64,000 nt of DNA from positions 1 through 64,000 of the forward strand of contig NZ_JAHTKI010000013.1 of NCBI RefSeq assembly GCF_019145475.1. Direction: 5' to 3'. Below, in pieces: positions 58,562 through 64,000 of this stretch (the first letter of the stretch is position 1; every line of letters starts with the position of its first letter). The notes beneath the pieces are model-generated. The model did not search any database. It was not told where the DNA came from and saw only the letters and a program-made list of their open reading frames with translations. The position numbers were made by a program, and so were the translations under genes. The DNA is from Pseudomonas botevensis. Its GTDB lineage: Bacteria; Pseudomonadota; Gammaproteobacteria; Pseudomonadales; Pseudomonadaceae.

Positions 58562-59485
58562 TCAACCGTTAAAACGCACGCCAGGCTTGGCACGCTCGTC
58601 GACGTTGAGCTCAAAGATGTCCGGCCGCGCATAATGACCCACGACATCGTAGTCGTAACGCGCACGGACCAGTTCATCCGTGTCAATTTCAGCCGTCAGC
58701 AACCCCGCCCCGCCCTTCAGCGGCCCGGCCAGCACATCGCCCATCGGCCCGACGATCACGCTGCCGCCAGCGATCAACGGCCGATCCGCCGGCCAATTGG
58801 CGATTTCCAGGCCCAACGCGTTCGGCGAGTCCTGCACCTGGCAGGCGCTGACCACAAAGCAGCGCCCTTCATGAGCGATGTGGCGCATGCTGACCTGCCA
58901 CATCTCGCGCTCGTCCACGGTCGGCGCGCACCACACCTCAATGCCCTTGGCGTACATCGCCGTGCGCAGCAGCGGCATCATGTTTTCCCAGCACACCACG
59001 GCACCGAGCTTGCCGACCTGAGTGTCGAGCACCGGCAGCGTCGAGCCGTCGCCCTTGCCCCAGATCAGCCGTTCGGTGCCGGTCGGCATCAGTTTGCGGT
59101 GTTTGGCGACCAGACCGGCCTGCGGATCGAAATACAGCACGGTGCAATACAAGGTGCTGCCCGCGCGCTCGATCACGCCAATCACCAGGTTGGCCCCGGT
59201 GCGCGCCGAGAGCCCGGCCAGCGCATCGGTTTCAGCGCCCGGCACGTCAATGGCATTGGCGAAATACCGCGCGTAAGCGTCCCGACCTTCGGGCAAGCGA
59301 TAGCCCAATTGCGTGCCAAAGCCCTCGCCCTTCGGGTAGCCGCCCAGCAATGCTTCGGGCATCACCACCAGCGCGGCGCCGGACTCGGCGATTGCCGCTT
59401 CCCAGCTCAGAATCTGCTCCAGGGTTTCACCCTTGCCACCGGGCAAGGCGCCGATTTGCAGGGCGGCAACGATTGATTTGGGCAT
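58562..59485 (-). CDS. Nitrilase (carbon-nitrogen hydrolase family)
   Basis: A 307-residue enzyme with the catalytic triad Glu44 (VMPEALLGGYPKG), Lys131 (AKHRKLMPTGTERLIWG) and Cys165 (GAVVCWENMMPLLRTAMYAKG). The CWE context is that of true nitrilases (branch 1), which convert nitriles to carboxylic acids and ammonia, rather than amidases. The substrate is not readable; aliphatic or arylacetonitrile are both possible. The ATG at 59485 is preferred over GTG at 59494 by spacing to GGAG. It is divergent from a LysR regulator (84 bp). Confidence 0.9.
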   Translation of the reverse strand: MPKSIVAALQIGALPGGKGETLEQILSWEAAIAESGAALVVMPEALLGGYPKGEGFGTQLGYRLPEGRDAYARYFANAIDVPGAETDALAGLSARTGANLVIGVIERAGSTLYCTVLYFDPQAGLVAKHRKLMPTGTERLIWGKGDGSTLPVLDTQVGKLGAVVCWENMMPLLRTAMYAKGIEVWCAPTVDEREMWQVSMRHIAHEGRCFVVSACQVQDSPNALGLEIANWPADRPLIAGGSVIVGPMGDVLAGPLKGGAGLLTAEIDTDELVRARYDYDVVGHYARPDIFELNVDERAKPGVRFNG

Positions 59486-59569
59486 GACATTCACTCCAGC
59501 GGGTTCAGGTGTTGCTCATTCTCCGGCGCCACGGGATCATGAATAAAGCCCGATCCACTGCTGAATGAT

Positions 59570-60484
59570 ATGAACCAAATGAATATCGCAACCGTCGATC
59601 TCAACCTGTTGAAAGTCTTCGAAGCCCTGCACGAAGAGTCCAGCGCCAGTCGCGCCGCCCTGCGCCTGGGCGTGACCCAATCGGCGGTCAGCGCGGCGTT
59701 GCGCCGGCTGCGCGAGGTCTATGGCGATCAGTTGTTCGTGCGCACCGGGCGCGGGCTGGCGCCGACACTCAAGGCCAATCAGTTGAAACCGGTGGTCAGC
59801 GATGCGCTGAACAAATGCCGGCAGAGCCTGGCGATGGTCGATCCCTCGGCCCACCATTACGACGGTCGTTCGGTCACCGTCGGACTTTCGGACGATTTCG
59901 AGATCGCTTACGGCCGGCGCCTGATCGAGGAAATCGCCATCAGCGCACCGAAGCTGCGCCTGATTTTCCGCCAGACCCACAGCCAGATCGTCGCCCGTGC
60001 CCTGATGGAGCGCAGCATCGACCTGGCGATCACCGCCGGCGGTTTTGCCGAGCGTCTGCTCAGTCGTCAGGTGTTGGGTGAAGGGGGTTATGCGTGCCTG
60101 GTGGACCCGGCGAGCCTTGCACCGGGCCAGCAGCAGATCGAACTGGAAGAGTTTGTCGCCCGCGAGCACATTCTGGTGTCGTCCGGCGGGTTCATCGGCA
60201 TCACCGATGAAGGGTTGGCGGCCGTGGGCCTAAGTCGCCGGGTGTGCGCCTCGACCACGCACTTTGCCGCCCTGCCGCACCTGCTCAAGGGCAGCGAGGC
60301 GGTGGCGACGATCCCGAGCCATGCCGCCGAGGCCATCGCCGCGCTCAGCGGACTGGCGCTGCTGCCCTGCCCGCTGAACCTGCCGCGCTATCCGGTGGAA
60401 CTTGGTTGGCGCACCAGCACACAGATCGATCCGGTGGTGCTCAAGGTGCGTGAAGCGATCGCCGCCAGTTTCGCGGCGGGCTGA
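59570..60484 (+). CDS. LysR-type regulator divergent from the nitrilase gene
   Basis: A 304-residue LTTR of the NodD/NahR/LinR-like type: VDLNLLKVFEALHEESSASRAALRLGVTQSAVSAALRRLREVYGDQLFVRTGRGLAPT. The effector domain starts SVTVGLSDDFEIAYGRRLIEEIA. Its divergent placement makes it the probable activator of the nitrilase. An ATG nine bases downstream (59579) is an alternative start. Confidence 0.92.
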   Translation: MNQMNIATVDLNLLKVFEALHEESSASRAALRLGVTQSAVSAALRRLREVYGDQLFVRTGRGLAPTLKANQLKPVVSDALNKCRQSLAMVDPSAHHYDGRSVTVGLSDDFEIAYGRRLIEEIAISAPKLRLIFRQTHSQIVARALMERSIDLAITAGGFAERLLSRQVLGEGGYACLVDPASLAPGQQQIELEEFVAREHILVSSGGFIGITDEGLAAVGLSRRVCASTTHFAALPHLLKGSEAVATIPSHAAEAIAALSGLALLPCPLNLPRYPVELGWRTSTQIDPVVLKVREAIAASFAAG

Positions 60485-60491
60485 GAGGTTG

Positions 60492-60746
60492 TTACTTGTT
60501 GGCAGCCATCAGTCGGTTGACCTCGCTGCGCACCATGTTGGCGAACTCCGGCGGCGACATGCCGTCCAGTTCCGCACGTACCCACTCGGCCCATTTGCCC
60601 TTGCGCTTGGCGCGCTCGCCGAACAACCGTGCGGCTTCGCCCTTGGCTTTGCCCAAGTTGTTTTGCCAGAGTTCGAACAGACGGGATTTCTCGTCTTCCA
60701 GCGCGGCGCGCTCTGCGAGGGATTTGTCGGCCAGATTGAAACTCAT
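60492..60746 (-). CDS. Small conserved hypothetical protein
   Basis: An 84-residue charged, mostly helical protein (LAERAALEDEKSRLFELWQNNLGKAKGEAARLFGERAKRKGKW, DGMSPPEFANMVRSEVNRLMAANK). I recall similar short proteins in pseudomonads but no function. AGGTAA precedes the ATG at proper distance. It is convergent with the LysR gene, 7 bp apart. Confidence 0.65.
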   Translation of the reverse strand: MSFNLADKSLAERAALEDEKSRLFELWQNNLGKAKGEAARLFGERAKRKGKWAEWVRAELDGMSPPEFANMVRSEVNRLMAANK

Positions 60747-60898
60747 GGGGAATTACCTGTTGCGTAAAATTGGCGACATCTTACACGCTGCAAGGAAATC
60801 TCCCGCGAAGGATTTCTTCTCGAACAAATCCGGTGCAACTTTTACAAAGCCGCCACACTCCATTGATCACTGTCCATTCACCTGCAAGGAGTCACCCA

Positions 60899-61216
60899 AT
60901 GGCCCGAAAAACCACCGTGCAAGCCGCTGAAGACCAAATCAAGGATCAAGTCTTCAGTGAACTCCAGGCGCTGATCCAGGAGTCGGAGAAGCTGCTCAAC
61001 AGCAGTGCCTCGCTGGTTGGCGAGGAAGCGGAGACCCTGCGCGGGCAGATCGCCCAGAAATTGCAGCAGGCACTGGATTCGGTTTCCAGTGTGCGCGAGC
61101 GCACCAAGCCTGCGGTGGACGCCACCGAAACCTACATCGGCGGGCACCCGTGGCAGACCGTGGCGATTTCGGCCGGCTTCGGCCTGGTGGTCGGGTTGTT
61201 GCTGGGACGTCGCTGA
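60899..61216 (+). CDS. DUF883 (ElaB/YqjD-like) membrane-anchored ribosome-binding protein
   Basis: A 105-residue protein: a long amphipathic helix (IKDQVFSELQALIQESEKLLNSSASLVGEEAETLRGQIAQKLQQAL), then YIGGHPWQTVAISAGFGLVVGLLLGRR, a C-terminal tail anchor with the family GRR end. E. coli homologues ElaB and YqjD are inner-membrane proteins induced in stationary phase that bind ribosomes or respond to stress. AAGGAG precedes the ATG. A terminator follows. Confidence 0.92.
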   Translation: MARKTTVQAAEDQIKDQVFSELQALIQESEKLLNSSASLVGEEAETLRGQIAQKLQQALDSVSSVRERTKPAVDATETYIGGHPWQTVAISAGFGLVVGLLLGRR

Positions 61217-61226
61217 ATCCGGCGCA

Positions 61227-61258
61227 AAAAAAGGGCGGGCCATAGGGCTCGCCCTTTT
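61227..61258 (+). terminator. Terminator after the DUF883 gene
   Basis: AAAAAAGGGCG...CGCCCTTTT with inner GCC/GGC pairing around ATAG. A and T tracts on both sides allow bidirectional use with the convergent dpkA. Confidence 0.85.
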
Positions 61259-61273
61259 CATGTCCGCTGCGTT

Positions 61274-62305
61274 TCACTCCCCGGCCAGCTCGCGCAATTG
61301 CGCCAGGGTCTGCTCGTCCAGCACGATCCCGTTGGCCAGCGATTTGGCCCGCTGCAAGTGCCGTCGATCCCCCGGCAAGCGCTTGAGCCCTACCCCGTGC
61401 ATCTGCCGCACCAGTTCCTGGCTGCGCTCGGCAAAGCTCTGCCCGGCGGATTTGCTCGGGTCGATGACGATCAGCAACTGCCCGGTCCACGGCGATTTCG
61501 CGCCGGGATGGTTCTTCCAGTCGAATTCGAACGAGAAGTTGCCACCGGTCAGGGCGGCGGCCAGCAGTTCCACCATCATCGACAACGCCGACCCTTTGTG
61601 TCCGCCGAAGGGCAGCAATGCGCCACCTTCGAGAATCGCTTTCGGATCGCAGGTCGGCTGACCGAGACTGTCCACGCCCGTCCCCTCCGGCAGTTTTTCG
61701 CCTTTGCGCGCAGCGATCTGCACGTCGCCGTGGGCAATGGCGCTGGTCGCCAGGTCGAACACGATGGGCGCGCCGTCGGCCCTGGGGGCGGCAAAGGCAA
61801 TCGGGTTGGTGCCGAACAACGGCCGGTCGGCACCGTGGGGCACCACGCAGGTCATGCTGTTGACCACGCTGAGCGCCACCAGACCTTCTTCGGCGAAAGG
61901 TTCGACATCCGGCCAGAGTGCGGCGAAGTGATGGGAGTTGCGGATCGCCAACACGGCAATCCCGGCGCTGCGGGCCTTTTCAACCAGCAGCGGGCGTGCC
62001 GCCGCCAGCGCAGGCTGGGCGTAACCGTTGTCGGCATCGACCCGCACGAACCCCGAGGCAACGTCCTCGACCTTGGGCACGGACTTGCCGTTGACCCAGC
62101 CGCTGTTCAGGGTCGAGACATAACCGGGAATCCGGAACACGCCATGGCTGTGAGCGCCATCACGTTCGGCGCTGGCACAGTTGGTGGCGAGAGAGCGTGC
62201 GACCTCGGCGGAGGTGCCGTGACGCAGGAATATGGTTTCCAGCAATCGGGTCAGCGCTTCGACTGACAGAGTGGACGCAGAAGCATGATCGTGTGGCGCA
62301 GACAT
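61274..62305 (-). CDS. dpkA: Delta1-piperideine-2-carboxylate / pyrroline-2-carboxylate reductase (Ldh family)
   Basis: A 343-residue NAD(P)H-dependent oxidoreductase of the malate/L-lactate dehydrogenase-2 family. It matches Pseudomonas DpkA stretches: CASAERDGAHSHGVFRIPGYVSTL, GIAVLAIRNSHHFAALWPDVEPFAEEGLVALSVVNSMTCVVPHGA, PLFGTNPIAFAAP and EGGALLPFGGHKGSALSMMVELLAAALTGG. DpkA reduces the cyclic imines of D-lysine and D-proline breakdown to L-pipecolate and L-proline. The start at 62305 has GGAG upstream. It is convergent with the DUF883 gene. Confidence 0.88.
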   Translation of the reverse strand: MSAPHDHASASTLSVEALTRLLETIFLRHGTSAEVARSLATNCASAERDGAHSHGVFRIPGYVSTLNSGWVNGKSVPKVEDVASGFVRVDADNGYAQPALAAARPLLVEKARSAGIAVLAIRNSHHFAALWPDVEPFAEEGLVALSVVNSMTCVVPHGADRPLFGTNPIAFAAPRADGAPIVFDLATSAIAHGDVQIAARKGEKLPEGTGVDSLGQPTCDPKAILEGGALLPFGGHKGSALSMMVELLAAALTGGNFSFEFDWKNHPGAKSPWTGQLLIVIDPSKSAGQSFAERSQELVRQMHGVGLKRLPGDRRHLQRAKSLANGIVLDEQTLAQLRELAGE

Positions 62306-62497
62306 CTGAAGCTCCAGAATAATTATTGGAGGGAACAACAGCGTACGAACAAGGTGCGAGTCGATTAATCCCGTGCGCCCCTTCGCGTGTCAACCCCGCA
62401 ATAGCGCCCGGCGTGCAATATCTATGTACCACCTGCGTTGCCCGCGCGATTCCTACTCTCAAGCCTCGATCAACTCATCGCCCTGCGAGGCTCGACG

Positions 62498-64000
62498 ATG
62501 TCCGCCCCTGAAAAACCGCTGCTGTTTCCCGAAGCCTTCGACGCACCCGGTCTGTGGAAAGCGCTGGGCACACTCCATGACCTGACGGAAAAGGACTTCC
62601 GCTGGCTGGCCCATGCCAGGCTCGCCAGCGATACCCTGCGTAGTCAGCAGACACCACCGATGCGGGCCGAACGTATCCTGCTGACCGCCGACAAGGAAAT
62701 CCCGGTGCAACTGCCCGGCAGCTTCGTGCTCGGCGCCACCCCCGACGACAACGGCGAAATCCTCTACACCCCGTTTGCCGGCCTGGAAAAATTCAGCGAT
62801 CGCGCCGCCCTGCAGGAAACACTCGAAGAGCGTCTGAACAAGGCTGAGGAAGCGGATGATCTGTTGGCGTTTTTTTCCCTGGTGCAGCGCAAGCGGCTGC
62901 TGGATGCCGGCGGCATTTCACTGAGTTTCGAAACCATTGAACGCAGCACCTCGCTGCTGACCGCGTTGCAGCTCAATGCCCAGACCCTGTGCGACGAACT
63001 CAGGCAGTTGCCATCGCTGGGCAACATGCTCGAGAGCGCCCTGGATGAACTGCTCGAACCGGCGTTCGGCAACGTTCGACAGAGTGGAACGCGAGTGACA
63101 TTCCACGCGGCCGACAAGGGCCAACCGACGACCACAAGCGACGCCACGAGCCTGACCGAAGCGGTGCTGATCCATTACCGCCACCAGTCCTGGCCGGATC
63201 ACCGCCCCCGCGAATTCTCCAACTCCGGCCACACCTCGACACCTGCGGATCGCCTGCGCTGGGAAGAGGCTGTCGTCACGGCATCGAGCAAGCTGCCGAT
63301 CCTGCTGTTCCGGCAACTCGATGAATATTGGCATGCGCCCTCTGTCGACGGCTCGCCGCGTTGCACGCTGTTTCGCCAGATGCTCGAAGACCAGGCTCGC
63401 ACCGAACTGATGCTCAAGCGCGATGCCCGGGTGCTCGACGCGCAACAGTTCCAAACCCTGGTCAAACGCCTTCGACCGGACAGCGAGGCAAACCCCGCTC
63501 TGGTGCTCGAAACCGTGCGCTTGTGGGAATACCGGCCCAATTTCATCGAGCTGGCCGGTTCACTGATGGTCAGCGGCACGTTTGCCTGCCTGTACACGCC
63601 GTCCCAGGGGCTGCAAATGCTCAAGGATTACGCCGATCTCAAGACCACCCTGCAAGCCAAGTTCCTCGCCCCCGGCCACGAGGACGAATTGTATGCGCTG
63701 CTGGGCCTGGACGAACGCAACCGGTTTCTCGGCTTCGACCAGCCCCAGGTATCCGGCGCGAGGCTCGCGGGCAATGTGTTCAACACCCTGTTCGAGGCGA
63801 TTCTCGCCAAGCAGCGGCAGAACGTCGAATACGCCTTGCAGGTGTTCCGGCACAGCGATGGCGCCGTCGAACTGCATGCGCTGTTCGACAAGGCGCTGGA
63901 CATCCGCTCGATGATTCATGAACGGCTCATGCCCCTGAATGTCGGCGGGCGCTGGAGCACCAGCCCGGCCCTGTCCGGGAGCCAGCAACCATCCATTGTC
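62498..64000 (+). CDS. Large DUF6543 (dermonecrotic-toxin-like) protein, 3' partial
   Basis: The frame is open from the ATG at 62498 to the window end without a stop (501 codons seen). The start FPEAFDAPGLWKALGTLHDLTEKDFRWLAHARLASDTLRSQQTPPMRAE is characteristic of the long Pseudomonas proteins annotated as DUF6543 or dermonecrotic-toxin domain proteins, some of which carry leucine-rich repeats and a NEL E3-ligase domain at the far C-terminus. There is no signal peptide. The C-terminal part is not in the window, so enzymatic class cannot be stated. The name is from memory of the family; a profile search would settle it. The ribosome site (GCGAGGCTCG) is poor. Confidence 0.6.
   Translation, partial: MSAPEKPLLFPEAFDAPGLWKALGTLHDLTEKDFRWLAHARLASDTLRSQQTPPMRAERILLTADKEIPVQLPGSFVLGATPDDNGEILYTPFAGLEKFSDRAALQETLEERLNKAEEADDLLAFFSLVQRKRLLDAGGISLSFETIERSTSLLTALQLNAQTLCDELRQLPSLGNMLESALDELLEPAFGNVRQSGTRVTFHAADKGQPTTTSDATSLTEAVLIHYRHQSWPDHRPREFSNSGHTSTPADRLRWEEAVVTASSKLPILLFRQLDEYWHAPSVDGSPRCTLFRQMLEDQARTELMLKRDARVLDAQQFQTLVKRLRPDSEANPALVLETVRLWEYRPNFIELAGSLMVSGTFACLYTPSQGLQMLKDYADLKTTLQAKFLAPGHEDELYALLGLDERNRFLGFDQPQVSGARLAGNVFNTLFEAILAKQRQNVEYALQVFRHSDGAVELHALFDKALDIRSMIHERLMPLNVGGRWSTSPALSGSQQPSIV

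Overview
The window is a chromosomal segment of a Pseudomonas species of the P. fluorescens type. Evidence is the high-GC codon use, a complete fap functional-amyloid operon, Pseudomonas-specific small families (DUF2790, DUF1652), the gnd-zwf-hydrolase cluster, and GTGGGAG/CTCCCAC palindromes between genes. I see no rRNA, tRNA, CRISPR array or intact transposon.

Layout. 1-5.4 kb is the end of an orphan type VI secretion (T6SS) cassette: VgrG (cut by the window edge), a DUF4123 adaptor, a lipoprotein that is the best immunity candidate, and a 742-residue class 3 lipase effector. The last two are visibly richer in AT. 5.4-16 kb holds ordinary genes: small secreted or membrane proteins, ecotin, a catalytic-domain-only threonine dehydratase behind what reads as a complete ribosome-mediated attenuator, a CorA-like transporter, a RimK-like ATP-grasp ligase opposite a GNAT enzyme, a PQQ-type sugar dehydrogenase, Ku and LpxO. 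16.7-19.1 kb looks like an island remnant: an O-acyltransferase with an SGNH domain, then the decayed 3' end of a tyrosine-recombinase integrase directly before ybiT. 19-30 kb holds ybiT, a transporter, hydrolase, azoreductase with divergent LysR regulator, uppP, a chemoreceptor, and a pnuC/NadR-like kinase pair.

30.2-36.7 kb is the fapABCDEF operon. It has a well-spaced sigma-54 promoter, an upstream palindrome suited to an enhancer-binding protein, a terminator hairpin between fapC and fapD, and a convergent VpsR-like sigma-54 activator just downstream. FapC has unusual His/Gly-rich segments.

37-64 kb holds a delta-60 repeat protein, nhaB, the gnd-zwf-HAD operon, the phosphoethanolamine transferase CptA, a TonB-dependent siderophore receptor, a second ZapE-like ATPase, a WYL regulator, an agmatinase plus polyamine-binding protein with divergent LysR regulator, an NCS2 purine permease, a nitrilase with divergent LysR regulator, DpkA, and the start of a large DUF6543 (dermonecrotic-toxin-like) protein that runs off the end.

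Most promising points: the attenuator in front of a threonine dehydratase that lacks its allosteric domain, the proposed sigma-54/VpsR-type control of the amyloid operon, the His-rich FapC, the lipase effector cassette, and a shared 11-bp-period direct repeat upstream of two small secreted-protein genes. All calls come from reading the sequence; no database search was run.
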